A stretch of 64,000 nt of DNA from Liolophura sinensis (GCF_032854445.1 NC_088297.1:475169-539168); one strand, 5' to 3'; positions 43,851 through 58,600 are shown, numbered from the stretch's first letter. Notes: generated by a model from the letters alone, not told the origin. Translations and numbers: made by a program.

Positions 43851-45264
43851 ATCCTTGTTCATATAGAATGCTCAACAACTCTATCAGCTGGTCATGTGTG
43901 TTCACGAATGATGTACAACAGTTCATCCACAGCGTTTAATTCAGCGTGTGCCAAACCAGCGGGTTACTGGATGTTCACATTCAATAAATAATACTTATAT
44001 ACAGATGTTCTGCAGATCTGGTGAGATGGGAGGCGGTGGAAGCAGCTCTGGGAAAGATTCCATACAGCGGCTTCATGAATCGGAACTTCACAAAAATTCA
44101 TCTGATTCTAACGTTATAAAATAATAACGGACTGTACTAAAGTCCGTTTGCAATAAATGAAATCAAATTGCATTTTGAAATCCAGCCCTGGTAATATTTG
44201 AAATATCCATATAACTTTTTCAAACTATCAGGTATCAGCACTGGTTCACTGAAATCCTTTCATTAAACACACCCAAAAATTGTTTTGTCACATTAAGACA
44301 ATCCAATTGATCTGTATGCACATTCTAAGCTATTATAGACGGCCAGTAGGAGCCTTTCTGGTGTACACGGATATCCATATAAACGAAGTAAACTCCAGGG
44401 CTAAAATGGACAGCCAGTAGAAGCCTTTCTGGTGTACGCTGACATTTGCAACACGAGCATACCAAGGAAACTTTAAGTTCACCTGAAATACGTTCATCTG
44501 AATACGTTCTAAACTGGTATCCTGCGACATTAAGTTCATCAAATTTCAAATGTCAAGGACACAAGAATGATTTCCCTACATTTACATTTACAGAGTTACT
44601 TCCCTTTGCTATAACGCGGCAAAATTCCTCGAGTCCATTATGGGCTGCATAACAGTGCGTAAATTGCTGCATGTGGCCCTAAGTTTGGTCGGTAAAAATG
44701 CAATTTCAGGAGCACATGAATGACACTTCTGTTACCAAGACTTGGGTTTTTCTGATAAGAACATTTCCATAAAAAAAATTGGACGCATAAATCGGAATCG
44801 GGCAAAATGTGAAAATAGGCCACTCTTAAATGCCATCTTGCCACTCTTAAATAACATCTTGCACAGCATGTTTGTCCCCTTTTACAGGTACACGTCTTAC
44901 GCACATAAAAACGACGTCTTTGTCCCTCGCAAACATAGTAACACCTGTCCATAGCTATGTGTTTGTGTCCGTGTCCGTGTCCGTGTCCGCATGTGTGTGT
45001 TTGTAATCAACGGTATGCATACACAAGTACAATAATTATATTATTTATCACCGTCTGTATTCAAAATTATATCTATCCGTATAAAATTATAACATTTATG
45101 ATAGGCCTCTTTAATGATGGTCAAAGATGATTACAGTCTACTGGTTTGTGAGTTACACAATGATCACGTTCAACCCACAAATTTCCAGATTAGATTGGAA
45201 TGATATATGAACTTAAGGCCTTTAGCAGGGCAGGAATTACAAGTACTTCAACGTTTTACACAAC

Positions 45265-45450
45265 TTAAGGGGATACAGAATCAGTTCTGATTGGCAGGTG
45301 TGAAGGATAGGAAAGTAAAGGCTAACCCTAGGCCAACCTGATGTTCTAGGTATGGCAGGCTTATTCAAGCGTGACCCAGTGAAAGGGGTTTGACCCATAA
45401 AACCCTATCTCCACTGTCAGCCAATCACCATCGATTCTGTATCTCTTTAA
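45265..45450. mobile_element. TTAA-flanked MITE, copy 2
   Basis: 186 bp. TTAA then GGGGATACAGAATC at the left; GATTCTGTATCTCT then TTAA at the right. Inverted ends plus TTAA borders fit a piggyBac-type non-autonomous element. Confidence 0.85.
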
Positions 45451-46475
45451 CATCCAATATTCTGGAGATACGCTTTAAACATTCTAATTTACTTCTCCTA
45501 TATTTAGCTGTGTAAATTTGAGTCCAATATTTGGGCAATTAAACTAGCACACCCATAGAGTAGTGTGGACATTCACAACACTTTGTATTACGATTTTTAG
45601 CGGTAAACTTTCCTCGTAAATAAGGTGGCTTTCGTTATGGCGCTAAAACTCACATGTTATTACTTTTGTGGGTGGAACTATTCCCTGCTGTCAGAAATAT
45701 ACAAGTTATACACGTACATGTACGTATAACCCAGTAACAGTGCTAAAATCCGGGTTTCCACTATTCCTGGACTTAGTAAGCTCTTAGAGCACTTAGGGAG
45801 CCCTCAACAACCATGACAACGTAGGTTGTAGACAAATATACTGCACGCAGCTATAAAAAAAGCTACTTCACAGCTTTGTGTAAATCTGAACAACTTGTCT
45901 TAGGGATCTACGTTTACCTGAATGTTTCTTTTGGGGGTGATCGTAATAATACTACATGTGCAGGCTGTACACGTATAAATATGAATATCACTTCAGGTCA
46001 CTCCTCCGTTACCGAGATCATAATCGCTACCTACATTCACCTGACTTTGTGGAATAACACATTTTTCAAGTCATCACTTCACTGCCAATGAAATTCTATA
46101 CAGATATAATTTATGTACAAATTCATCAAAATTATTGGTAAACGACCTTCAGATGACCTTGCTAGGGCTTTGTTATTGGAATGACAACGTCGCCTTCTCT
46201 AAAACCAAGTAGTAGTTCACCACTGGTCAATATCCCCGTAGAATATTTATGTATAACAGAATGGGACAGAGCGCGACTCTCTGTGCCATGCCTAAATGTA
46301 GTTTTGCGTCTTGTGTTATGAATCCCCTTCCTAGACAATCAGCTGATCATTATCAATAGAACAGATAATCTGCTGAACATTATCAATAAAACAGATAAGC
46401 AGCTGATAATTATCAACAATACAGAAAGCTCTACACAAGACAAAATACCAAGAAATGGGAAAGATATTTCCAGCA

Positions 46476-46633
46476 CTACGCCTTTGTCTTGTTTTTGGAA
46501 TAAGGCCTCGAAAGACCATTCGGTCTCTTTGGAATGTGTCCGTTGGATTTTTTCTGGGAAATAAACAGAGTTTCTTCTTGGCTGGAAAATTCAGAGTCTG
46601 ACATCATCAAACTACTCTGCTGTAATTTGGACG
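46476..46633 (-). CDS. KIAA0319-like terminal exon
   Basis: SKLQQSSLMMSDSEFSSQEE then KRPNGLSRPYSKNKTKA and a TAG stop. SSLM.S(D/E)SE is a conserved tail motif of the family. ATTTTAG acceptor. Confidence 0.9.
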
Positions 46634-49600
46634 CTAAAATAGAAAAATGAAAACAAAAAATCATCAGATAAAAGTTGTGAAATTTCCTGCAGTCCATGTT
46701 TGGCTTAATTACGCCAAATATTTACTCCCCCCCCCGCCCTTCCTTACCATCAAGAAACACACACGTTTCGATTATTCCAAGGCATGACAATAATTTTTGA
46801 TGAATTAAATTCGCCACGGCCATTGTTTCAATGTGAAAGAAAATAAACAATGAAGTCTTCTTGATCATTAGATCCGATAAACTGGAGTTCGAAAGTGCAT
46901 GCGAATGTATATAGCTGAGGGTAAACCATCCTCGGCTGTTCAAACCCATGTATCTGGGGCAAAACTTTCTGTTTGATGAAGATTCCAGAACGTGAATAAG
47001 CTACTAGTATACAGCTGGATATTTCAGGGGGCTACTTATAAAATGATAAGAGATTAAGAGCTTTCAACTTATGGGACAAGACGGCGTAATGATAAGAGGT
47101 AACCGGGCAGAAGCGTCTCGGCCCAAAACTGCCTTCATCTCCCCTGTTGACGTTAGGCCTATTTAGACACGCTCATCAAATGATACGAACACATTTTCTG
47201 TCGTTCGAGGACTACAGTAAATGTGACGTCCCCTTGTTGTGGATAATTGAGATGCACTGAAGCTGTGACAAAACGTTTCACTACACTTTTACTACATTGA
47301 AAAAAATCTAAAAAAAATATTTAATGCCGGTTTAAGATACTTTGAATGGTAGTCTTTCAGTGTACATACACATTAGTCAGTTGCTGTCTTTCACTTTACA
47401 CAATCTTAATTTCAAAATAAAATATATTAGACATACATGAATAATAATCTAGTAATTAATGTCACCTTATGTTCCGAACATTTATGGCTAAAACCAAAAC
47501 AAATTCCAACCTTTTGGAAGCATTCCAATTTCTTCCTTGTCATCTGTCTCCCGCAAGAGGGTGTAGCGCGTGCGCCTACGGGGCTTCATACAGCGACACC
47601 TGATGACAGAACCAAGCAATAACTCAGGGGAACTTACTAAATGATCATCACATACAATTAAAGGGACATATAATCGTTTCTGATTGCCTAGTGTTAGAGA
47701 TAGGCAAGTCTGGGCTATACATAGCCTCAGCTGAATTTTGGGTTTGGCAGATTTATTCAAGTGTGACCAAAGCTGCACAGTTTAACCCAGGAAATCCTAT
47801 CTCCATTGTCAGCCAATCAGGGTCGATCCGGTATCTCTTTAAGGTGAAAGAAAATCTGAAAGATATGTTGCATTGTTTACCAGACGATATCTTTTAAACA
47901 TGTGTATTAACTATCACATAACCAGTAATATTTATAACAGTTAGGACTATGGTACTTATGCTCTGATCAATCTGGTTTTCCAAAATTAATCTGAGAACAC
48001 ACATTTTATCAAAATTGCATGGGAATGAAGGCCAATTATTACAGAACCACAGTCTTCATTAAATACAAAGACATATCTGTGGATTGGGCTGGTTTTCAAA
48101 CTTGATTTAAGGTTAACTTAAATGAATCTACACAAAAAAATTTATCAAAATTGGACGATATTTTGAAGAGTTATTCCACGAAAATCAAACCATGACAGAC
48201 CGATCGACAGATAAAATTAATATCTCTCAATTTTCACAAAAGGATGAGATAAAAAAAAAAAACGTCTCTTGCTTAGAAAGTGTGGAAGGAGCACAAGGGA
48301 AGAGACCAACACAGACTCAGGAGTGGTCAATACTCAACACACCTTTTCTTCTTACAGCAGCAGACCATTAACCAGAGGGTGCCCGCCACCCCCACCACGG
48401 ACAGAAACACCACAATCACCACGTATAGGATGCTCCACTCTGAAATATACCAGAAGAGTGTTTGATTGCAGTTTGCTTCCTAGATGTAGTATTTATTTAC
48501 ATGTATCTGATTGATGTTTTACCCCGTACTCAAGTATTTGATTGGTGTTTTATGCCGTACTCAAGAATATTTTACTATGCAATGCCGGCCAGCATTATGG
48601 TGTGAGGAAACTGAGCAGAGCTTGGAGGAAACCCATGACCATCCGCAGGTTTGTAGCACAGTAAAACTTCACGATATCTTCTCGCTGACGCTTGTTACCT
48701 TCTTCAAAAAAGACAGCCACAGCCAAATTTATTTATTTAATTATTTGATTGGTGTTTTACGCCGTACTCAAGAATATTTTACTTATACGACGGCGGCCAG
48801 CATTATGGTGGGAGGAAAACGGGCACGGCCCGGGGGAAACCCACGACCATCAGCAGTTTGCTGACAGACCGCCACAGCCAAATTAATAAACTTGTAACAT
48901 GGCAAGACAAAAAGAGCCATGTTTTTATCCCGAATTTACTTGAATTTTCTTTGTTTGGAAAAGTACTGTAAGTACCGTAGGGCATATTCACAGTCTGTGA
49001 TTTGTAGCATTCAACCAAATTTAAATGTTTGAATAATTAGAATAAAATTAGGATCATGTAGCATTCAACCAAATTTAAATGTTTGAATAATTAGAATCAA
49101 ATTCGGTTCAAAGCTTTGAAGAAGTAGAGCAGTAATGGTTTTCTTGCTAATTCTTACCACAGTTCCTTTCTCTTGACCCCAGGTTTGCCTTGAAGAAATT
49201 CTCCATCCAGAAGGCTTCACAGACGCACCTCTTGGTGTACTGGTTACACACCCCATGCCCCGAGCAGTTGTTCTGACACACTGAAAATATACACACAGTT
49301 GTTCTGACACACTGAAAATACACACACAGTTGTTTTAACACACTGAAATATACACACAGTTGTTCTGACACACTGAAAATATACACACAGTTTTTCTGAC
49401 ACATTGGAAATACACACACAGTTGTTCTGACACACTGAAAATACACACACGGTTGTTCTGACACACTGAAAATATACACACAGTTGTTCTGACACACTAA
49501 AAATAGACACAGTTGTTCTGACACACTGAAAATATAAACACAGTTGTTCTGACACACTGAAAATATAAACACAGTTGTTCTGACACACTGAAAATACACA

Positions 49601-52600
49601 CACAGTTGTTCTTACACAATGAAATGTACACACAGTTCTCCTGACACATTGAAAATGTACATACAGTTGTTCTGACACACTGAAAATATACACACAGTTG
49701 TTCTGACACACCGAAAACGAAAATATAAACATAGTTGTTCCGACACACTGAAATATACACACAGTTGTTCTGACACACTGAAAATATACACACAGTTGTT
49801 CTGATACACTGAAAATACACGCACAGTTGTTCTGACACACTGAAATATATCTGTACATAATGGAGTTATCTAGGCTAGATACCATAGCTGATGCTACAGT
49901 GCACTACGGTAGACACTTCGACCAGAGAGGAAGCCGTACATGGTATGTACCAGCGACCTGCAGATGGTCATGGGTTTCCACTGGGCTGTGCTCACAGTCC
50001 TTATACCATAACGGTGGCCACTGTCATACACATGAAATATTCTCGAGTACTGCGTAAAACACCTATCAAACAAATAAATACATGTAAATACAGTACACAA
50101 GTAGCGATACTACATACGTGTACATGTAAATACAGTACACAAGTAGCGATACTACATACATGTACTACAAATAATACACATGTCCAACATGCACAAAGTA
50201 CCTTAAAATACACTAAAATACACCTTGGCTTCAGTTGTATGAGATAGTGTGTTTACAAGATAATCAAGGCACAGACCCAACAACCTTAAAAAAAAAAAAA
50301 AAATATAGGCCAAAGCTAATAGAAAACAAAAGAGTTTTCTGCATGTCGGTTGCACATGTGGTACAAGTTTAATGAATACTCCTTAGAGACTACAAGAGAT
50401 CTTGTGTTTATAAGCCTGACACAAAAAAAAAAAAATAACTAGAATTTACTTTTCGACCATTCACAAATATTCATACTATTTTTCATTATCATGGCAACCC
50501 CTGGGTGAAGGGTGTAAACAGGACATTAAGGTCAAGGGTGACAGTAGGGTACACATATGTGCAGACAGACTTACCCGCAGGACATAAAGGTCAAGGGTGA
50601 CAGTAGGGTACACATATGTGCAGAAAGACTTACCCACAGGACATTACGGTCAAGGGTGACAATAGGGTACACGTACATGCAGACAGACTTACCCACAGGA
50701 CATTAAGGTCAAGGGTGACAGCAGGCTACACATATGTGCAGACAGACTTACCCACTGTGTCCACAGTGATCAGAGTGTAGTCCAGGATACTGGCTTTGGT
50801 AGACAGGATCTGCTTCATCAGTCTCATTACCTCTGTGCCCCTATGCACCTGGGTCTGCTCCTTCATGACAGTCAGCACATAGAAACGAACAATGAGGCTG
50901 TGGACACACAAAACCAACAATCAGACTGTGGTCAAAGGAAACCGACAATCAGGCTGTGGTCAAAGGAAACCAACACTGAGGCTGTGGACAAAGGAAACCA
51001 ACAATCAGGTTGTGGTCAAAGGAAACCAACAATCAGGCTGTGGTAAAAATGAAACCAACAATCAGGTTGTGGTCAAAGGAAACCAACAATCAGGCTGTGG
51101 TCAAAGGAAACCAGCAATCAGGCTGTGGTAAAAAGGAAAACAACAATCAGGTTGTGGTCCAAGGAAACCAACAATCAGGCTGTGGGCAAAGGAAACCAAC
51201 AATCAGGCTGTGGTCAAAGAAAACCAACAATCAGGCTGTGGTCAAAAGAAAACCAACAATCAGGCTTGTGGCAAAGGAAACCAACAACCAGGCTGTGGAC
51301 AAAGGAAACCAACAATCAGGCTATGGACAAAGGAAACCAACAAACATGCACAAATATGGACAAAAGAAACACACAATCAGGATGTAGACACAGGAAACCA
51401 ATAATCAGGCTGTGGATGAGAACAAATGCACAACCAGGCTGTGGACAAGAGAAACCCACAATGAAAACGTTAACAAGAGAAATGCACATTGAGACAGTGG
51501 ACAAGAGAATCCTTCAATGAAAAAGTGACAGAGAAATACACAATTTAACCTTGGACAAGAAAAACCAACAACCAAACTTCACACCAGCAAAGTTAGACAA
51601 TAGCACATAAACGTGGTTTTAGTTGCTCAAGGTGGGGTCCTTCATAATATTTATAGTTTTTTCTAAAATCTACAACAACAGGTACATTGGAATTGGCTGA
51701 ATGCAAAAGATTCCCATACTGATTGCCAATATCAACTGTCTAAAACCCAATTCAATAACAGAAATTAATGAGATGTCTTTTGCTCAGAAGGTCATGCTGT
51801 CAGCAAGTATGATGTACTTACTGCCCCGTCGTCTGCTCTTCCATCAACTGGGAAATCCTCACGTCTGTCTCCCGAAAGATGTTGACTTGTGTAACAACAA
51901 CGCCAACTGATCTGCTAAATTTTTCTGAAATGAATCCCATAGAGCCTGTATTAAATACGGAAGTTCATTTGTTTAGTTTATACAAGGCTCTAAATATTGG
52001 GTAGATTTCATGGAGATAATTAGTAATGACTGTTCCAACTGTTCAGAACATTGAAGGCGAATTTATTCCGTTCAGTCAGAGGCTAGACATGTTTTCCTTT
52101 CAATCAACAGGACTCATCAGGTGCAGGTTCAAACCGAGCCTTGGAAAGCGAATTTGTGGATTCGTCCACTTTTACTTTCTGACAATAACTGCTGGACACC
52201 TATTAGTCTTCCAGAAAACTGCCAACAGTTTGTAAATCTCTCTACCTGTAACTCACATGTCAGAGTCTGACAGAAATTTGCCACAGAGTATCTCATTCAA
52301 GCAACAATCAAATAAATAAACAAATAAATATTCTACCGTAAGTATTAATCTACTGACCATGAAGCGACCTCCGTTGCCAGCGCGGCACAATGACCCACGA
52401 GCCCCTCACCAATGCAGTAAAGTTCAAGTCCAGCTCAAGCTGGCTTCTTCTCCAGCCGTACGGGGGAAGGTCTGCCAGCAACCTACCGATGGTCGTGGGT
52501 TTCTCTTGGGCTCTGCTGAATTCCCTCCCACCATAATACTGGCCGCTGTGTATAAGTGAAATATTCTTAAGTACGGCGTAAAACACCAATCAAAAAAATA

Positions 52601-55600
52601 AATAAATACTGATATGAAAAAATGAATGCCACCGTGTGATTTTCCTGCCAGAAAGGACTGATCCACTGTACATAATGACACATCAACTCACATGCATGGG
52701 CACATTAAGCAAGCATTTACACCTACTGTAAATCTTCAACCTTCTCGCATGTTTGCAAGGTGTTTATTCTGAAGGCAATATTAGGTATAGACGGATGAAA
52801 TCTTACTTATTGTGCAGAACTGAAATTTGCCAATCCAACCAATGTAGTTTTGCCTCCAAAATTATATCAAAAATGTTCATAAACTGCAGTGAAAGTTGGT
52901 CTTTCATCTGAGAAAATCTTGAGGAGTTAGGGTACCTTAAATAATACATACATGTAGTTACTTAATTTACTTCTTTACCTGAGTTTTTTTTTTTTTTTTG
53001 GTTTAAAGAGCCTATTCTGGAAATTTTGGTCTAAAATCCATATTCATACCTCAAATTACTGTCTTTCAACAAATATCAGACTTGCATCTGTACTATTTAT
53101 AGTGTTGAAATCATGACTAAGTTTGAAAAAAAATGCCAATGTAACCCACTTCATAAATTTTCGGACCACCAATTAGGAATGGTGACACAAATACAGAAAA
53201 GGCTGATATTTTGTGAAGGGGAAACTACATGTATTTGAGCTATTCTAAAATCATTGCAAAAATTCGACTGTATTTGAGCTGAGTGACACTGAAAAGCATG
53301 AAATTAAATAAATAATTAAGAGTATATTCATATTCTGTGATATTGTAAGGGAGTGTGGACAATCAAATGGCAGCTGTTGTGCGATATCATAAGGGAGTGT
53401 GGACAAACAATAGCAGCTGTCACGCGATATCGCAAGGGAGTTTGGACAATCCACACGTAGCCATCCTGTGATATCTTAAGGCAGTGTGGACAATCAACAT
53501 GCAGCTGTCGTGCGATATCGTAAGGCAGTGTGGAAAATCAATGGCAGCTAAAGAGAGCACGGCTTTGAACCTGTCTTAGACATATTACATAATTGTAGCA
53601 AAACATTCACATAAAACATCGAAAGAAAGGGCACAGTATCGTACAGCGAGACGTGATAGCTCAAAGCTAAGATACTTACATACACCTATACAACTGTTGT
53701 TTTATTCATGTGATCGGATGACTTATAGAGCATCCTAGAGGCGCCACAAACTTCAACAACACAAACGTACCTTGTTTTCTTCTGTAAACGTTGAGAGATC
53801 AGCCTTAATGTGAAGTTCTACAACGTCCAGGGCATGAGGATCTGAAAACATAAAATAACCAACTCTTCTACACAAAATGTACACATATATATGATTCCAG
53901 AATTATTGCCAGCTATTGTTTCATTATAGCAGCGATGGTGCGCATCAGAAGATCTGGTCTGATTTCTCCTGAAATATGCCTCTGATTACAGAGCAGGAAA
54001 TTATGAAATGGACAAGACTCTCGCAAACTAAGAAATAATACACGTCCTTGATCTTAACATAAGCCACACTACTCAACAATGACACAAAATTCATTGAGAA
54101 ACTTACTGACCACAAAAATGCATGTTTAGAGGCAAATAAATGTTCCATAATATTACACTGGGTGTTGAAAGTTGGACCTTCCCCTAGGTATACCTTCCAA
54201 ACAAACCCTAACACTACTGATAATCAGACAAAGCCAGCAACTTAGTCATGGACGAAGTCGAAAGTCATTTACTGTACTTCCTGAACCCTTCTAGATTACA
54301 CCTAAGGGAAGGTCTGTCAGCAACCTGTCGGATGGTCATGGGTTTCCCTAGGGCCCTGCCTGGTTTCCTCCCACCATAATGCTTGCCGCTGTTGTATAAG
54401 TGAAATATTTCTGAGTACCACGTAAAACACCAATGAAATAAATAAATAAATACATAAATACACCTAAGGAGATTCTCAACAACACGCCCATAGTATCTCA
54501 GAAATCTGAACAACATGCCTCTGACAGCCTGATTTCAGAAGGCACTTTTTAAGAGTCAAACAGACAAACGTGTATTTCCATTATAAAAGGTAAGGGTGAG
54601 AAAAATGGTGGGACACAGTGGAAATGAGGTGTGTTTTATGGTAGTTTGAGGGTCTCTTGCCTAAAGCGATGGCCTCCCACAATGTGATTTTTCTGTGATG
54701 TTGTGCAATACATGACAAGATTTTACACGTTTGCACAGTGGCGCGACTTTGCACTATGAAACGTGAGATATTGTCCGGGAGTGTGGACAATCAACATGCA
54801 GCCGTCGCAAGATGTTGTCAGGGAGTGTGGACAATCCACATGCAGCTGTCCTGCGATATCGTAAGGGAGTCTGGACAATCCACAGTCTTGCGATATCGTA
54901 AGGCAGTGTGGACAATCAATAGCAGCTGTCATGCCATATCGTAAGGTAAGGAAGTGTGGACAAACAATAGCAGCTGTCGTGCAATATCGTAAGGCAGTGT
55001 GGACAAACAATAGCAGCTGTCGTGCGATATCGTAAGGCAGTGTGGACAAACAATAGCAGCTAAAGAGAGCAGGGCTTTGAACTGTCTTAGACATATTATA
55101 TAACTGTAGCAAAATATTCACATGAAACATCGAAGGGGAAGGCACAGTATCGTACAGTGAGACGGGATAGCTCCTACAACGTTGAGTGGCAGTTCCACCA
55201 TGTTGCATGAAATGAAGCTGTGCAGTGATGTTGAATAATATTGACAGAAATATTGTACAGTGGGAGGTTGGCTTTGAGTTGATAAGGTGACTTCACCTGT
55301 ACAAACCCTACCCCACCCATCCCTGCCTGTACCTGGTTTGACCGTGACAGAAGCCGTGTCAGTCTGTGTCAAGCCCTCTGTGTCCGTCACTTCTAACACG
55401 AATACGTATCTCCCGGCGATTACATTGGTGATCTGCAACACTGCCTGGTGGTCAGATCCATTGAGGACATCCTGAAACAAGGGAGACAACCTTATTATAA
55501 ATCTCTTTGTTTGACATACATGTATATTCATGAGCAGTACAATAAGGTGCTCAGTGTTAATTTGAAAAACTTCCAACTTCTTCATAATAAACATAAATTT

Positions 55601-58600
55601 ATATAATTATTTCATTGGAGTTTTACACAGTACCGGTACTCAAAAATATTACACTGGATGGCGGCCAGCATGATTGAGGAATAATTAACATAAAGACTTT
55701 TCAACTGAAAGTCTGTCACTCCATACAACTTCGAATGTGCAGCAGGCATGCAAAATTAAAGCAAATGGTCAGATTAATTTTTACAAAGTACTCTATATTA
55801 GGGCACATGAAAACTAGCCACATAATCAATGTTGGGCACCTAACAAGAGGTCTGTAGTTCACCCCAAGAGGTCTGTAGTTCACCCCAAGTTGTCCACTTT
55901 CACTGAGCCGAAAAAAAAAAATAGACTGTAACTGTGTAAGTGAAACACTCTTAGGTATCGTGTTAGACAACAATAAATAAATAATAAACAAACAAAGACC
56001 TTGTCAAGGTTTGCAAATTATGTGGAACTTGTAAAATATGTCAAATAACTCCAGGGACATGAACAGTGCATGGGCAGGTAGATATGCTTGCTGATAAGAT
56101 TGGTGTTTGATTTATACAACAGCGGCCAGCATTATGGCGGGGGGAAACCACGCAAAGACCTGAGCAGAGCAGAGCCGCGCCCCGGGGGGAAAAAGGTAGA
56201 TATGTGAGTAACAACATACCCCAGCCGCCAGACTCTGTGGGTCCCGAGTCCAGGTGTATTTGACAATACCATAATCGTCTGAGGACAAGCTTCCGTTAAC
56301 CGTGATCAGTGCTAAGGGCAGGTGCACAGTCTGGTCTCCCCCAGCGTTTGCTACAGGAGGTTTGTTTGGATCTGACAAACACAGACAAAAAATTTAACCA
56401 TGTTTGAAGAACACACCTCATGACAAACCAATTTCCCTCTGCAGCTAATCTATAAATCTGTAATTATAATTTTTTGTATTTTTTTGGGGGGGGGGAGGGG
56501 GGATGTCAATTACAGACCACAAATTACATGTATGCAGGAGCCATTTACAGACCACAAATTATGCAGGAGCCATTTACAGACCACAAATTATGCAGGAGCC
56601 ATTTACAGACCACAAATTATGCAGGAGTCATTTACAGACCACAAATTATGTAGGAGCCATTTACAGACCACAAATTATGCAGGAGTCATTTACAGACCAC
56701 AAATTATGCAGGAGCCATTTACAGACCACAAATTATGCAGGAGTCATTTACACACCACAAATTATGTAGGAGCCATTTACAGACCACAAATTATGCAGGA
56801 GCCATTTACAGACCACAAATTATGCAGGAGTCATTTACAGACCACACATTATGCAGGAGCCATTTACAGACTACACATTATCCAGGAGTCATTTACAGAC
56901 CACAAATGATGCAGGAGTAAAATACTGCGAAAAAGTTACGATCACCTTACAATTCTTTCGCACAACATGGCTCAGTTTACAATACATTCTAAATTCAGCT
57001 GTAAAGTTTACAATCAACTGTAAGATCTCTTTGTGTTGTTATCAGTTGTTATAAACATTATAAAGGCCAGGGGCCTGTAAATGTTTCTTTTATGACACCA
57101 TGACGCCTGGGGGTGAAATACCAAAATGTCATAACAAAAGTGAAATCCAACTACAGGTCAAACATCACTTTCATCAGTGAAGGAAATCCGGACATTTTAC
57201 CTTTATATTGATACATGTAATAAGCATAAATCTACACTAAGTTTTTAGCACAGAGGGTGACATACTTTCCACGACATGAACAGTTAGGTCAGCAGAGTTC
57301 TCTTCCCCTTCCTTGTCTTGAACAGTCAGGCTGAATGAGTAGTCTCCCTTCTGGATCTCTCCTGTTGTCTTAGCTAGGGGCTCCGTGTCCCTGTCGATCA
57401 CTAAGTCTGTCGGACCACTGGAAAACAGCAGAGAACAGGTGAGAAAGAGCAGGTATAATTTATCTAGACTTGTATGTACATATATATATGCTGGAAACTT
57501 TTAAATTATGCTATTGAACAATTATTGAGTGCATATTTATGTATACTCTGTTTTGTCGTAGCACGGCGAGTCCATGCTGCCAACCAGAATAAAGGATTGC
57601 TCATTTATTATGTCATACCGGGTACTGAACAATTTTTCAGTGGATGAGTCTTTCGATGTGTGTATACATACAACGTGTCTTCTTGTGGCAGGATGAGTCC
57701 ATGCTGCCGAAGTGCTGCCGCCACTGAAGTATCAAGTCGAAGACACCAGATATGACACCATTACAAGTCACATTATAATGTAATGAAATTGGAAGTGATT
57801 GACAAAGAAATGTGCGAGTGAAGAAATGACCAGCCCACGGGAGACTCTCGAGGGATAATTAAATGTTGTTTTACAGCACAGGGTGATTTACCACAAACTC
57901 GCAAGCTACATGGAACTTCTCTATTGTCACATTTGAGGGCATGTTATTGATTCTAAAGAGTGGGACAAAGCTACTAAATAGACTTACCATTACCTTATTT
58001 GGTTTCCCTCCCTATTGCCATTGCTTAACTAGAGCATTATCGGTGTCCGCAACAGGAGGGCAATTGCCGTACAGTATTCACAATGTGAATGGACTGGTTA
58101 TAGTAGGCTACTATCCTTACAGTCACATATGGGGAATAATAGCGTGAACACTTAAAATTAAGCAGAGATTCTGTACACAACATACATTATTTGTGCTATG
58201 TAATAAATTGTTAAACCGTTTATCTGTTTCCTTGGTTCGTTGTTGTTGAAATCCCTATCACATCCACAGTCCACTCGATTCTTAAGTTATACCAAGTCTG
58301 GAATAGGTTATTAACACCGTACTGGAGTGGTTACACTGATGACTGGCCTTGATGTGTAAACTCACTGACGAGGGTACTCATATCGGCCGTTTGAAGTCAA
58401 TTAGGCCTACTGGGTTGTACTTCGCAGACTAATTTATACAGTAGGCCTGCCAACCCGTACCACGTTGCAATACTGACACTGGACCAGCCAGTCATGTTTC
58501 CTTGCTTTAACCTCTCGTGATGTCTTGGATTGCTTACAACTGAAACAAGCAAAACTTCCAGTATAAACAGCTACAACAAGTACCCTATCTCACCTGAGCT

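Larger units (their letters stand above)
41330..46475. other. Low-repeat AT-rich region, intergenic or 3'UTR
   Basis: No reading frame here is supported. It includes the palindrome at 41810-41863, a 23-bp direct repeat at 43290-43335, a degenerate 35-bp array at 43580-43850, a 70-bp direct duplication (AGCCTTTCTGGTGTAC at 44351 and 44421), the MITE at 45265-45450 and a 33-bp triple at 46330-46420. Part may be the 3'UTR of the KIAA0319-like gene that ends at 46476. Confidence 0.5.

Noticed and set aside
49147-49885. Minus-strand 213-codon frame with CVYFQCVRTT repeats
   Set aside because: It is the exon-acceptor array read through; only 49158-49280 is exon.
50843-51520. Plus-strand Gln/Lys/Asn-rich frames (131 codons)
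   Set aside because: Translation of the acceptor array on the wrong strand for the gene.
51822-51924. Frame reading KNLADQLALLL at the same exon
   Set aside because: It resembles the family locally but meets a stop after 21 codons, whereas the alternative frame is open to the donor and aligns better with the next exon.
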